Of a DNA stretch of 64,000 nt, positions 52,245 through 60,567 are shown piece by piece. The stretch's first letter is position 1. Each line of letters starts with the position of its first letter. Source of the stretch: Streptomyces sp. Je 1-369 (GTDB taxonomy: Bacteria; Actinomycetota; Actinomycetes; Streptomycetales; Streptomycetaceae); the NCBI RefSeq assembly GCF_026810505.1, contig NZ_CP101750.1, forward strand, positions 4,307,254-4,371,253, given 5' to 3'. Under the pieces are notes generated by a model. The model was not told where the DNA came from. It worked only from the letters and a program-made list of their open reading frames with translations, and searched no databases. A program made the translations under genes and the position numbers.

Positions 52245-52464
52245 TGAGGCGGCTCGAAATTGGGGCGGCGCGCGTGTCACACGGGGCCGGATTTTTCTAC
52301 CTGTAGCAGGAGAGACCCGAGAAACGGAGGTTCAGGCATGAGGCAGTCGGGCGTGGGCTGGCGGCAACATAGCCGACGATCGCCGGTTACCCAAACCGGC
52401 GTTTTTCCGGACCCTGGTGGTGTCCCTGCGGGTGCGTGGCCCGCGACGTACCGGAGGAGGCGGA

Positions 52465-52701
52465 GTGTTATTCGCAAGGCGGGCTGCGGAGACGGATCAG
52501 ATCGCCGCAGCGCGGGAAATCGCCGGACTGTTGCCCGTGGGGCGGGATCGGCCCGCGCTGGTGTCCGACACGTACGCCAGATTGGTAGTCGCGGCCGCGA
52601 CGGTCGCTTACCACGGCATTTACCACAGGCGTTGTGACTCAACTGTGGCCGCTGCGGGCGGCTTTGGTAAGCGGGGCGGTAAGGGCTGTGTGGAGTACTG
52701 A
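52465..52701 (+). CDS. hypothetical small protein (78 aa)
   Basis: GTG 52465 has GGAGG 7 nt upstream. The protein is MLFARRAAETDQIAAAREIA followed by a helical segment (YARLVVAAATVAYHGIYHRR) and a Gly/Lys tail. It overlaps, in another frame, an open frame from ATG 52338, which also has a GGAGG site; I prefer 52465 on sequence character. The next gene starts 4 bp after its stop. Confidence 0.45.
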   Translation: MLFARRAAETDQIAAAREIAGLLPVGRDRPALVSDTYARLVVAAATVAYHGIYHRRCDSTVAAAGGFGKRGGKGCVEY

Positions 52702-52705
52702 CGGC

Positions 52706-52900
52706 ATGAGCAACGGCACGAGGACGGGGAGGGACGCGGTGAGCGAGGAAATCCGCGGGCTGCTGGAACACATCACGGAAAGGGTCGCGGACCTGCGTGG
52801 GCAGATATGGGAACTGCATGAGGGGGCCGAAGAGCTCAACGCCCGTCTTGGCGCTCTAGCTCCTCGACTTTCCCCCGAAGCTGGGACACCTGATGCCTGA
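52706..52900 (+). CDS. small coiled-coil protein (64 aa)
   Basis: Mostly one predicted helix with heptad spacing (EEIRGLLEHITERVADLRGQ, ELHEGAEELNARLGALAPRL). ATG 52706 is 4 bp after the previous stop; GTG 52739 with GGGAGGG is a second possible start. Its 3' end overlaps the convergent GntR gene by 65 bp. Function unknown. Confidence 0.5.
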   Translation: MSNGTRTGRDAVSEEIRGLLEHITERVADLRGQIWELHEGAEELNARLGALAPRLSPEAGTPDA

Positions 52901-53318
52901 GATCACCCATCTCGGAAGTCAGCGCATCAAGCTGGCCCACCACGCCGCGCAGGACCTCCGTAAGGCTCGCGTCCTGCGGCGCCTCCTGCTCGGCCTCGGC
53001 TGCCCCCTTGAGTGACGGAGTGTCCTGGCTCGCGGTCCACCAGGCGGGCGGCGCGTGGTTGACGCTGCCCCCGTCCGCCGCGCCCTCGCGGTCCATGACG
53101 TAGCTGCCCCGCCCCTGGACCGTGTAGACGAGTCCCTCTTCGCGTAGGACGCGCAGCGCGCTGCGGGCGGTCATGTTCGCGATCTCGAACCGCTCTTGCA
53201 GCTCGCGGTGGGACGGCATCTGCTCGCCGGGCTTGAGGCGGCCGGACTTGATCTCCTGCCGCAGGACGTCGGCAACCCGCTGGTATGGCGGGCGGGCGTC
53301 GGTAGTCGGCTTCGTCAT
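52836..53318 (-). CDS. GntR-family repressor (KorSA-like)
   Basis: A 160-aa protein. The N-terminal winged helix is GntR type: YQRVADVLRQEIKSGRLKPG, EQMPSHRELQERFEIANMTA, RSALRVLREEGLVYTVQGRG. The C-terminal half lacks a normal ligand domain and instead ends in a coiled coil (MGDLRHQVSQLRGKVEELER). The position divergent from the transfer genes and the CCTAGCC-type repeats upstream match KorSA, which represses transfer and its own gene in pSAM2-type elements. Confidence 0.85.
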   Translation of the reverse strand: MTKPTTDARPPYQRVADVLRQEIKSGRLKPGEQMPSHRELQERFEIANMTARSALRVLREEGLVYTVQGRGSYVMDREGAADGGSVNHAPPAWWTASQDTPSLKGAAEAEQEAPQDASLTEVLRGVVGQLDALTSEMGDLRHQVSQLRGKVEELERQDGR

Positions 53319-53334
53319 GGCCTCAGCGTAGCCC

Positions 53335-53421
53335 GGCCTAGCCCACCTAACCCAGGCGTTCTCCTGAAAGCACCTAGCCACGTCGGCTATCCCACTTGAC
53401 ATGGCTAGCCTGGCTAGGTCT
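53335..53421. promoter_or_regulatory. cluster of CCTAGCC-type operators
   Basis: CCTAGCC at 53337-53343 and 53373-53379, and GGCTAGCC (53403) plus GGCTAGG (53412-53418) in the opposite sense, lie between the GntR gene and the transfer operon. They probably mediate KorSA-type repression of both promoters. Confidence 0.65.
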
Positions 53422-53475
53422 ACTTGATCTCGGCGGCCGAACAAGCGGTCACCGAACCAATGAAGGAGCCATCTC

Positions 53476-53868
53476 ATGGCAATGACCCGTATCCCCGTGC
53501 GGATTCTGGACACGACGATCGGCATCGTCGGCACGCTGCCCGAGCAGCGCTACGTGGACATGGAGAAGACGCAGGAGTCCAAGGACCGTGACACCGGTGA
53601 ACGGCTCTTCCACGTCACGGTGATGCTGATGGAGGACGGCCGTGCGGAGATGATGCGCATCACCGTTCCCGAGTCGGGACTGCCCAACGGCCTCCAGATC
53701 GGGTCGGTGGTCCGCCCGGTGGACCTGTTCGCCACCCCGTGGGCGCGCATCAACAACGGCAACCTGTCCGACGGCGTCGCCTACCGCGCCAAGTCCCTGG
53801 ACCTGGCCACGCCGCCCGCCCCGGCCGCTCAGCCCGCCGCGTCGGCCGAGTCCAAGAAGGCCGCGTAA
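53476..53868 (+). CDS. SCO3933-family regulatory protein
   Basis: A 130-aa protein. EDGRAEMMRITVPESGLPNG and LFATPWARINNGNLSDGVAY followed by RAKSLDL match the small OB-like family that precedes tra genes in AICEs (named after SCO3933). An Ala/Pro-rich tail follows. AAGGAG precedes the ATG. The stop overlaps the ATG of the next micro-ORF (TAATG). It is the first gene of the plus-strand transfer operon. Confidence 0.75.
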   Translation: MAMTRIPVRILDTTIGIVGTLPEQRYVDMEKTQESKDRDTGERLFHVTVMLMEDGRAEMMRITVPESGLPNGLQIGSVVRPVDLFATPWARINNGNLSDGVAYRAKSLDLATPPAPAAQPAASAESKKAA

Positions 53869-53939
53869 TGGCGACCGACCCCACGTCGTATCCGGTCGCC
53901 CTCCTGGGCGGCCTTGGTGAAAGGGAGGCGGGCGAGTGA
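53868..53939 (+). CDS. 23-aa micro-ORF coupling SCO3933-like gene and tra
   Basis: ATG overlaps the previous stop (TAATG) and its TGA overlaps the GTG of tra (GTGA). The peptide (MATDPTSYPVALLGGLGERE, then AGE) has no domain. The AAAGGGAGG at its end is the ribosome binding site for tra. It may serve only to hand ribosomes on to tra. Confidence 0.5.
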   Translation: MATDPTSYPVALLGGLGEREAGE

Positions 53940-55354
53940 ACCTGTCCGAAATCTCGCAGCTCGCCCCGATCATGGTCGGGGCGGGCCTGGCCCTTCTCTT
54001 CGTCTGGCTCGTGTGGTGGATCGTCTGCTACATACGGGCGGACGCGATGCTGCGGGCCAGCATCCTGCAAGCGGGCCGGGTACGGCGCGGCTGGAAGCGG
54101 CTCGCCCCGATGGCGGGCCTGTCGGTGACCGACCGGACCCCCACCGCCTTCGCCTCGCTCACCACGAAGGAAGGCCACAAGCCCGAACCCCGGATACTGA
54201 CCCCCGCCATCAAGGTCACCCCCGACCGGTTCGGCGTGGTGGTGCGGGCCAAGTGCCTGCCCAAGGTGTCCCGCGAGGAATTCCAGAAGGCGGCCCGGTT
54301 CCTGGCCGACGCCTGGGGGTGCGTGCGGGTCTCGGTCACCCCGGACCTCAAGCCCGGCTACGTGATCATCCGTGGCGTGCGGGAGGACCCGTTGGCCATC
54401 ACGACCACCCACGTGCCCACGGGTGCGCCCCCGAAGGACGTGACGTGCTGGGACCTGGGCACTGATGAGTACGGCGTCCCGGCTGCCGCGACGATCAAGG
54501 AGGTGCCCGGGGTCACGGTGGCCGGTCTGCCCGGCTACGGGAAGACCTCGCTCATCAACCGTCTGATCTGTGACTTCGCGCCCTCGCCCCTGGTGCAGTT
54601 CGCGGTGATCGATGGCAAGGCGTCCAAGGCAGAGCAGGGCGACTACGCCAGCATCGCGCACCGTCTGTTCCGCTACGTCGGCGATGACGTGGAAGAGGCC
54701 AACGCGTTTTTGACTGAGCTGGTCGAACTGCGCGAGCGCCGTGCCCAGTTGGCCAAGAGCGTCTTCGGCACCACGGACATGTGGCACAAGGGGCCGCGTG
54801 AGGACTGGCCGATCGTCTTTTTGATCATCGACGAAGCGCACACCTTCTTCCGCGACCACAAGGGCCGGGACGAAAAGTCCAAGCGGCTCGCGGCTCTGGC
54901 GGCGGAGAACGCGCGCCTGGTGGAAGACCTCGTCAAGAAGGGCCGCTCGTCGGGCATCGTGACCCTGCCGCTCACGCAGAAGGCCACCGGGGATGCGATC
55001 CCTACCTTCATCCGGGATGTGTGCCCCTACGGGCTGTCCTTCGCGCAGAAGACCACGGACGCCTCCGTGGCCGCGCTCGGCGACAACATCCGCGAGTGGC
55101 CCGACATGGACCCGGTGGAGCTTCAGGGTCCCGACTACGTCGGCGTCCTGGTCATGAAGGCGCACGACCGCAAGGGCTTCATCCGCATCCGCACCCCCTA
55201 CGTCTCCGATGCGGACACGGCTCGGATCGCGGAAGCGACCGCGCACCTGATGCGCTGCCCCATCCTGCTCCTGGACGACCTCGCGGGCGGACGCCTGGTC
55301 CTGCGCAAGGTCCTGCCCCCGGACGACGACGGCGGCCCGCTCGTCGCCGCGTGA
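53936..55354 (+). CDS. FtsK/SpoIIIE-type conjugative transfer ATPase (TraSA-like)
   Basis: A 472-aa DNA translocase for double-stranded plasmid transfer between mycelia. Residues about 10-35 form a membrane segment (PIMVGAGLALLFVWLVWWIV). The motor domain has Walker A VAGLPGYGKTSLINRL (near 200) and Walker B PIVFLIIDEAHTFF (near 300), then the KGRSSGIVTLPLTQKATGDA segment typical of Tra proteins. The GTG start is coupled to the micro-ORF. The SpdB gene follows. TraB-type proteins form hexameric pores and recognise clt repeats; I did not find a clear clt array. Confidence 0.9.
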   Translation: MNLSEISQLAPIMVGAGLALLFVWLVWWIVCYIRADAMLRASILQAGRVRRGWKRLAPMAGLSVTDRTPTAFASLTTKEGHKPEPRILTPAIKVTPDRFGVVVRAKCLPKVSREEFQKAARFLADAWGCVRVSVTPDLKPGYVIIRGVREDPLAITTTHVPTGAPPKDVTCWDLGTDEYGVPAAATIKEVPGVTVAGLPGYGKTSLINRLICDFAPSPLVQFAVIDGKASKAEQGDYASIAHRLFRYVGDDVEEANAFLTELVELRERRAQLAKSVFGTTDMWHKGPREDWPIVFLIIDEAHTFFRDHKGRDEKSKRLAALAAENARLVEDLVKKGRSSGIVTLPLTQKATGDAIPTFIRDVCPYGLSFAQKTTDASVAALGDNIREWPDMDPVELQGPDYVGVLVMKAHDRKGFIRIRTPYVSDADTARIAEATAHLMRCPILLLDDLAGGRLVLRKVLPPDDDGGPLVAA

Positions 55355-55395
55355 ACTCCCCTAACCCTCAAACCTGCTGAAAGGAGGTGACTCGC

Positions 55396-55980
55396 ATGGC
55401 TGGAGAACGGGTGACGCAGCGGACCGTAACCATCGTCATGGCCACCATCGCCGCTCTGGCGTTCGTGTTCAGCTTCGGCAACGTCTGGTCCCTGGCGCTG
55501 CGCCTGGGCGTGCCCCGCCCCATCGCCCCACTGATCGCCCCCATGGTCGATCTGTCCGTCGTCGGCCTCCTCGTCGGACTGCGCTACCTCTCCCTGCGCG
55601 GCGTGCCCGGCAAGGAACTGCGCGGCGCAACCCGGCTCATGCACCTGTCCGGGCTGCTCACCCTCGCCCTCAACGTGGCCGAACCCATCGCCGCCGGACA
55701 CTACGGCCGCGCCGCCCTGGACGCGGTCGCCCCGCTGCTCCTGCTCGGCTGGGGAGCAGTCGGCCCTCAGATGCTCCGCCACTTCCACACCCTCGCCACC
55801 ACACCCGCCCCCGGCCCGGCCCCGGACCTGGACCCGGCTCCCGTACCGGCCCCTGCTCCTGAGCCGGACCCGGCGCCCGCCCCGGCGGCCGCCCCGGCGG
55901 CCCCGGCCGATCCGGTCGCCCAGGCACCCGCGCCGCTGCTGGACCTGGCGAGCACTATCGCCGCTCAGCTCAAAGCCTGA
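55396..55980 (+). CDS. DUF2637 membrane protein (SpdB-like)
   Basis: About 194 aa. Four hydrophobic segments (IVMATIAALAFVFSFGN; PLIAPMVDLSVVGLLVG; LMHLSGLLTLALNVAEPI; a fourth near 110-125) match the DUF2637 spread proteins of Streptomyces plasmids. A long Pro/Ala/Asp C-terminal tail follows. A perfect AAGGAGGTGA sits 5 nt before the ATG at 55396. Spd proteins help spread the element within recipient mycelium after Tra-mediated entry. Confidence 0.88.
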   Translation: MAGERVTQRTVTIVMATIAALAFVFSFGNVWSLALRLGVPRPIAPLIAPMVDLSVVGLLVGLRYLSLRGVPGKELRGATRLMHLSGLLTLALNVAEPIAAGHYGRAALDAVAPLLLLGWGAVGPQMLRHFHTLATTPAPGPAPDLDPAPVPAPAPEPDPAPAPAAAPAAPADPVAQAPAPLLDLASTIAAQLKA

Positions 55981-56130
55981 GCCGCCCGCCGGCCACCTGG
56001 CCCGGCAAATTTTCTCTCTCCGCTGGCCGTGTCCGGCCACGGTTCTCCCTGCCCCGAGCCGCACCCACTCCTGCCCCGCTGCGGCTCGGGTCCCATCCCC
56101 GTACCTCTGAAAAACGAAGGGACGCCGCCC

Positions 56131-57597
56131 ATGCCCCAGCCCCTGGACCTCCGCCACGTGGCGAGCCTGGCTGTACGGGACCTCATCGAACTCGCCAACG
56201 GCGACAACTTCGACCGCGTCCACAACCAGGTCAAGGCAGTCCGCGGTTGTACCCACCCCATCCGCCTTGCCGGGTACACCCAGACTGTTCATGCCCCCAC
56301 CGGGCGTGTGCTCCACAGCTTCAACACGGCAGACGACCCCACGGGCCGCATCCTGGTGGCCTGCGGAAACCGTCGTGCCTCGCGCTGCCCCTCCTGCTCA
56401 CGCATCTACGCGGGGGACACCTACCAACTGATCAAGGCTGGTGTGGTGGGCGGCAAGAGCATTCCTACCGAAGTGCGCACGCATCCAAGGGTGTTCGCGA
56501 CCCTCACCGCCCCCAGCTTCGGCCCGGTGCACGGCCTCACCTGGCGCGACCGCCCCGGCTGCCGTTGCGGCGGCCATCATGCCGACAATGACCCGGCCAT
56601 TGGCACGCCGGTGGACCCCGCCCGCTACGACTACACCGGTGCGGTCCTCTTCAATGCGCACGCGGGGGAGCTGTGGGGGCGGTTCACCACCTACCTTCGC
56701 CGCTACGTCGCCCACCTGCTGAACATGACGCAGAAGGCGGCGGCCGAAGTCGTGCGGGTGTCCTTCGCCAAGGTCGCCGAGTATCAGAAGCGCGGCGTCG
56801 TCCACTTTCATGCCATCGTCCGCTTCGACGGTCCCGAAGGCAGCTCTACGCCCCCGCCCGCCGAAGCCACGGCTGGCGTACTCGCCAAGGCCGTCAAGCT
56901 CGCGGCCCGGCACGTGACCCTCATCGTGGACTCCGACCGCATCGGCGCCCGCACGCTGCGTTGGGGGCGGCAGGTCGACGTACGGCAGATCACTGCCGAT
57001 GACGGCAAGGGACGGGTGACGGCCGAAGCAGTCGCCGGATACATCGCCAAGTACGCCACCAAGGGCGCTGAAGACTCCGGCACCATCGACCGCCCCCTCT
57101 ACTGCCGGGACTGCCGTGGACACGGGATGACCACTTCTGTGGCTGGCGTCCCTGAACCCTGCGATACCTGCACCGGAACCGGTCGCGAATCCCTCGCACA
57201 CCTTCCTGTGGCCGGACACGTTCGGCAGATGATCCGCACCTGTTGGGACCTCGGAGCGCTGCCCGAATTCAAAGAGCTCAAGCTCTGGAAGTGGGCCCAC
57301 ATGCTCGGCTTTCGCGGCCACTTCTCCACGAAATCCCGGCGCTACTCCACCACTCTCGGCGCACTGCGAGAAGAGCGCCGAGCCTGGCAGGCGGAACAAC
57401 GCCGCGCCGTCCTCGACGTGGAAGACACCGAGACCGAAGCAACCGACGACACCACCCTCGTCTTCTCCGACTGGACCTTTCTGGGCACCGGCTACAGCCC
57501 CGGAGAAGAACTCCTTGCCGCTCAAGTCCGCAATGACCTCGCCGAAGCCCGCGCCGAGAAGGAACGCGCCAAGACCGAAGGAGCCCTCTGGCTGTGA
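56131..57597 (+). CDS. repSA: RepSA-type rolling-circle replication initiator
   Basis: About 488 aa. It contains zinc-finger-like Cys pairs at CPSCSRIYAGD and later YCRDCRGHGM..CDTCTGTGR, and the HUH-type metal motif HFHAIVRF. YIAKYATKG likely carries the catalytic Tyr. RepSA of pSAM2 initiates rolling-circle replication of the excised element. ATG 56131 follows GAAGGGA. Its stop overlaps the xis start (GTGA), so repSA, xis and int are coupled, the standard pSAM2 order. Confidence 0.9.
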   Translation: MPQPLDLRHVASLAVRDLIELANGDNFDRVHNQVKAVRGCTHPIRLAGYTQTVHAPTGRVLHSFNTADDPTGRILVACGNRRASRCPSCSRIYAGDTYQLIKAGVVGGKSIPTEVRTHPRVFATLTAPSFGPVHGLTWRDRPGCRCGGHHADNDPAIGTPVDPARYDYTGAVLFNAHAGELWGRFTTYLRRYVAHLLNMTQKAAAEVVRVSFAKVAEYQKRGVVHFHAIVRFDGPEGSSTPPPAEATAGVLAKAVKLAARHVTLIVDSDRIGARTLRWGRQVDVRQITADDGKGRVTAEAVAGYIAKYATKGAEDSGTIDRPLYCRDCRGHGMTTSVAGVPEPCDTCTGTGRESLAHLPVAGHVRQMIRTCWDLGALPEFKELKLWKWAHMLGFRGHFSTKSRRYSTTLGALREERRAWQAEQRRAVLDVEDTETEATDDTTLVFSDWTFLGTGYSPGEELLAAQVRNDLAEARAEKERAKTEGALWL

Positions 57598-57788
57598 CCT
57601 CCCACCGTGACCAGAAGCTCACCCTGGCGGAAGCGCTCGACGAGATCGGGCTTTCACGGGCGGCGTTCTATCGAATGCGAGCGCGTGGCTATGCCCCGAA
57701 GTGCTTGAAACTCCCCAACGGCCAGATCCGCATACGCCGTTCGGACCTCGACGCCTGGTTCGCCACCTGTGAGGTCTCCACATGCTGA
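57594..57788 (+). CDS. xis: excisionase (MerR-like HTH)
   Basis: A 64-aa protein. The helix-turn-helix LTLAEALDEIGLSRAAFYRM and wing KLPNGQIRIRRSDLDAWFA match AICE excisionases of the HTH_17 type. It bends DNA at att arms to favour Int-mediated excision. GTG overlaps repSA, and its 3' end overlaps int by 7 bp. Confidence 0.88.
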   Translation: MTSHRDQKLTLAEALDEIGLSRAAFYRMRARGYAPKCLKLPNGQIRIRRSDLDAWFATCEVSTC

Positions 57789-59179
57789 CGTACGACGTTC
57801 AGATCTGGAGCATCCGGAAGCGCGCCCATCGCGCTGCGGCCTACCAACTCCGCTGGCGTGTCGGGCCCCGTCCCTTCTCCAAGAGCTACAAGATCAAGGC
57901 CCAAGCTGACGGCCGCCGTTCAGAGCTGCTGTCCGCCCTGCGCAACCGCGAGCAGTTCGATTCGGAAACTGGTCTGCCTTCCTCTGAGATCCAGGCTCCC
58001 AAGCCACCCACCTGGTACGCGCACACCCTCGCGTACACGGACATGAAGTGGCCCGGTGTCTCGGCCAAGCACCGTGCGGGCATCGCTGATGCGTTGGCCA
58101 CGGTTACGCCTCGGCTGATCAAGGACAACCGTGGGGCCCCGGCGGCGAAGGTGCTCCGGGCCGCGCTCTACTCATGGGCCTTCCGCTTCGTCCTGGACGA
58201 CGAAGGAAAGTGGAACCGCCGTGCGGATGTGGTGACACCCCCCGAGGACATCGCGGCGGCGCTCGACTGGATCGGCCGCAAATCGGTGGACATCACTGCC
58301 CTCAACACCCCCTCCGTGGTGCGCTCCGCCCTCGACGCGCTCTCGCAGAAGATGGACGGCACGGCCGCCGCCGACAACACGGTGAACCGCAAGCGGACCG
58401 TATTCAGCAACTGCCTGCGGTACGCCTTGGAGCGGGAGTTGCTGACAACACTCCCCCTCGACAAGGTGGACTGGACGCCCCCGGAATCCGATGGCGAGAT
58501 CGATTTCCGGTTCGTGCCCGGCCCAAAGCTGGCACGGAAGCTGATCGAAGGTGTGGGAGCCCAGGGGGAGCGCGGCCGACACCTGAGGGCATTCTTCGGC
58601 TGCCTCTACTACGCGGCCAATCGCCCCGGTGAGGCGTCCAATCTCTGTGAGTCGGACTTCGCCCTGCCCGAAGAGGGCTGGGGAGAGGTACTCCTGTCGA
58701 TCAGCACTCCCCGCGTCGGCTCTGGGTGGACGGACACGGGCGAGTCGTTTGACTCACGCGGCTTGAAGAAGCGCGCCCGGAAGGCCACTCGGCCCGTCCC
58801 CATTCCGCCCGTCCTGGTCCGCATGATCCGCGATCACGTCAAGGAGTTCGGTACGGCCGATGACGGCCGCCTGTTCCGTGCGGTCCAAGGTGGGCATCTC
58901 CTGTCCAAGGAGTACGGGGAGCTCTGGAAGGCCGCACGACTCGCAGTGCTGTCGGGTTCCGAGGTGGCCTCGCCCCTGGCGGAGGTGCCCTACTCACTGC
59001 GGCATGCGGGCGTGTCGCTCTGGCTTGAGTCGGGGGTCTCCCCGGCAGAGGTCGCCCGTCGCGCGGGCCACAGCATTGCGGTCCTCTTCCGCTTCTACGC
59101 GAAGGCCATCCACCGCAGCCAGGATCGCTCGAACCGCCAGATTGAGCGGGCTCTGGAGGCAGCAGAGGAAGAAGACTGA
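57782..59179 (+). CDS. int: tyrosine site-specific integrase
   Basis: A 465-aa phage-type recombinase. A SAM-like core-binding domain (about 80-230) precedes the catalytic domain with Arg in YYAANRPGEASN (near 280), PYSLRHAGVSLWLESG (Tyr replaces the usual His before the second Arg, as in many pSAM2-type integrases), His in ARRAGHSIAVL and the nucleophile Tyr in FRFYAKAIH (near 437). It catalyses integration into the tRNA-Ser 3' end. The gene ends about 1.2 kb from the tRNA-proximal att site. Confidence 0.93.
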   Translation: MLTYDVQIWSIRKRAHRAAAYQLRWRVGPRPFSKSYKIKAQADGRRSELLSALRNREQFDSETGLPSSEIQAPKPPTWYAHTLAYTDMKWPGVSAKHRAGIADALATVTPRLIKDNRGAPAAKVLRAALYSWAFRFVLDDEGKWNRRADVVTPPEDIAAALDWIGRKSVDITALNTPSVVRSALDALSQKMDGTAAADNTVNRKRTVFSNCLRYALERELLTTLPLDKVDWTPPESDGEIDFRFVPGPKLARKLIEGVGAQGERGRHLRAFFGCLYYAANRPGEASNLCESDFALPEEGWGEVLLSISTPRVGSGWTDTGESFDSRGLKKRARKATRPVPIPPVLVRMIRDHVKEFGTADDGRLFRAVQGGHLLSKEYGELWKAARLAVLSGSEVASPLAEVPYSLRHAGVSLWLESGVSPAEVARRAGHSIAVLFRFYAKAIHRSQDRSNRQIERALEAAEEED

Positions 59180-59542
59180 CCGGTCCCACGCGCTCCACTA
59201 GGCGCCGTCCTTCGCCCACATTGGGCAGGACGGCGTCTCCTGCGTTGTTGGGCCGCTTTACGCCTCGACGCGCTCGGGGTTATCGCTCATGCTGGCGAGG
59301 GCGCCGGATATACCGACTCACCTGAATCCCGACTACGTGAGTGGCGCCCGCCCGAGGCGGGTCCCACCTGCTCCTCCGCCAGAAAGACCGAGGCGCAAGC
59401 GGGCAGCTCAATCACCTGTTCGTGATCCTTGCATGTCAACGGGTGAACTGGCAGGACTAGTTCCGGTTAGCGCGCCCTAAAGGGGAGGAGACTAGGGGGT
59501 GGGATCCCTCTGGGTTCTGGTGCTCCCTTGGAAGGTGTCCCG
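59180..59542. other. intergenic region (363 bp), nothing recognised
   Basis: Lies between int and a small downstream gene. I see no RNA, repeat or protein signal beyond a weak inverted pair after the int stop (aggcgccgtcc...ggacggcg), which could be a terminator. Confidence 0.4.
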
Positions 59543-59731
59543 ATGAACGCGTCGTCGCCTGAGCAGGCTGCGGTGATCGAGGAGATCATGGACGCAGTCC
59601 GTGCGGTGAGCTACTGGCGGGCTGGCGTCTTGATGGAAATCTTCGTGCGAGATGCAGATCTAGCCGGCCTTATCGCTCTACGCACATCCCTCTCCGAGGA
59701 GGCCGCAGCGGTCGGCTGGCCGTCGAAATAG
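59543..59731 (+). CDS. small hypothetical protein of the AICE (62 aa)
   Basis: Helical protein MNASSPEQAAVIEEIMDAVR... with SYWRAGVLMEIFVRDADLAG and a short tail. GGAAGG lies 8 nt before the ATG at 59543. No domain recognised. It sits between int and the att site, the usual place for cargo genes. Confidence 0.5.
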   Translation: MNASSPEQAAVIEEIMDAVRAVSYWRAGVLMEIFVRDADLAGLIALRTSLSEEAAAVGWPSK

Positions 59732-60419
59732 GAACTCCCGCTCGCCACTGTCTCTCACCTTCGCCAAGGGACCCACAACCCTTGGCAAGGTGCTAGGTGA
59801 GGTGGCAGGCGGTGAGTGCGGCCACCGCCGTTTGTCGGCGATCGACGGCGGCCGCAGGCGTGGGGACATTGCGGCTCCCCTTCCACAGGTGTCTCCACGC
59901 CATTTCGTCCTCCCCGTTGGAGCGAGCGGGAGTCGCCCCAAGGGTGGCTGGGAGGACGGAGTGCCGGGGCCCTTGTGTCCGCCGCAGGATCCGAGGGCTC
60001 CGGCCGCCTGCCCTGTGCGCGACCCAAGGTCTGGAGACCGAGAAGCACAGTAACCATGGCAGGTGTCGACACGCGCACCAGCATTTTGCTTCAAACGGTA
60101 TCCAGCCCAAGCGCGCGCATCCACAGTGCACGCCCCCGGACCGCAGCATTGCCAGCGCACCGACTCACACCCAGGCGCATGAAGCAGGGCCACTCACCCG
60201 GCCGCGTCTCGGCAGCCACAGGTTTACCGGCCGGTGGCCCACCAATGGCCCATAGCCCCTGGTGAAAGGCCCTGTTCAGGCTCCACCGTGGTCCACGCCT
60301 GGTCCACACACACTGGTCAACGGCGTGACAGTTGCGGATCAAGGTGAGACACGGACCCACGAAGAAGGGTGCCTCTCAGTGAGAGACACCCTTCTGACCA
60401 GTCAATACTCTGACCTGCT
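59732..60419. other. right-end region of the AICE (688 bp), no confident gene
   Basis: Contains repeated GGTCCAC motifs (near 60290-60305) and the tRNA-Ser terminator hairpin (about 60365-60393). Open frames on both strands here lack coding character. It may hold integrase/excisionase arm sites. Confidence 0.45.
60363..60394 (-). terminator. terminator of tRNA-Ser(TGA)
   Basis: On the minus strand, AAGGGTGTCTCTCAC and GAGAGGCACCCTTC form a stem just 3' of the tRNA. A related but diverged sequence lies beside the left att copy. Confidence 0.6.
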
Positions 60420-60474
60420 GCGGTGGGTGTGGGATTTGAACCCACGGTGACTCTCGCCACGACGGTTTTCAAGA
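60420..60474. repeat. right att copy within tRNA-Ser(TGA)
   Basis: The 55-bp segment that matches 47904-47958 at 49 positions by my count. It covers the T arm, variable arm and anticodon arm side of the tRNA gene. Confidence 0.85.
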
Positions 60475-60505
60475 CCGTTCCCTTAGGCCGCTCGGGCAAC
60501 CCACC
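60421..60505 (-). tRNA. tRNA-Ser (TGA)
   Basis: An 85-nt class II tRNA. Acceptor GGTGGGT pairs with ACCCACC, discriminator G. Anticodon loop ctTGAaa gives TGA. Variable arm TGGCGAGAGTCA; T arm GTGGGTTCAAATCCCAC. It is intact and is the integration target of the element. Confidence 0.96.
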
Positions 60506-60567
60506 CCGCGCCGCCGTCCACCGGAATCAGGACCGGAACCGGACGGCGCGGGGACAAGACTAGCGGG

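Larger units (their letters stand above)
47904..60474 (+). mobile_element. integrated AICE of the pSAM2 type in tRNA-Ser(TGA)
   Basis: About 12.5 kb flanked by an imperfect 55-bp direct repeat whose right copy lies in the 3' half of the tRNA-Ser(TGA) gene. It carries Int, Xis, RepSA, DUF2637/SpdB, FtsK-type Tra, SCO3933-like and KorSA-like genes in typical order, plus TPR regulator and hypothetical genes. Codon use seems slightly less GC-biased than the flanks. Such elements excise, replicate by RepSA and transfer double-stranded DNA through TraB/FtsK-type pores between mycelia. Confidence 0.9.

Noticed and set aside
59678..60193. Minus-strand frame at the right end of the AICE
   Set aside because: Cys/Arg/Gly-rich, no domain, overlaps a better small gene; looks like a chance frame.
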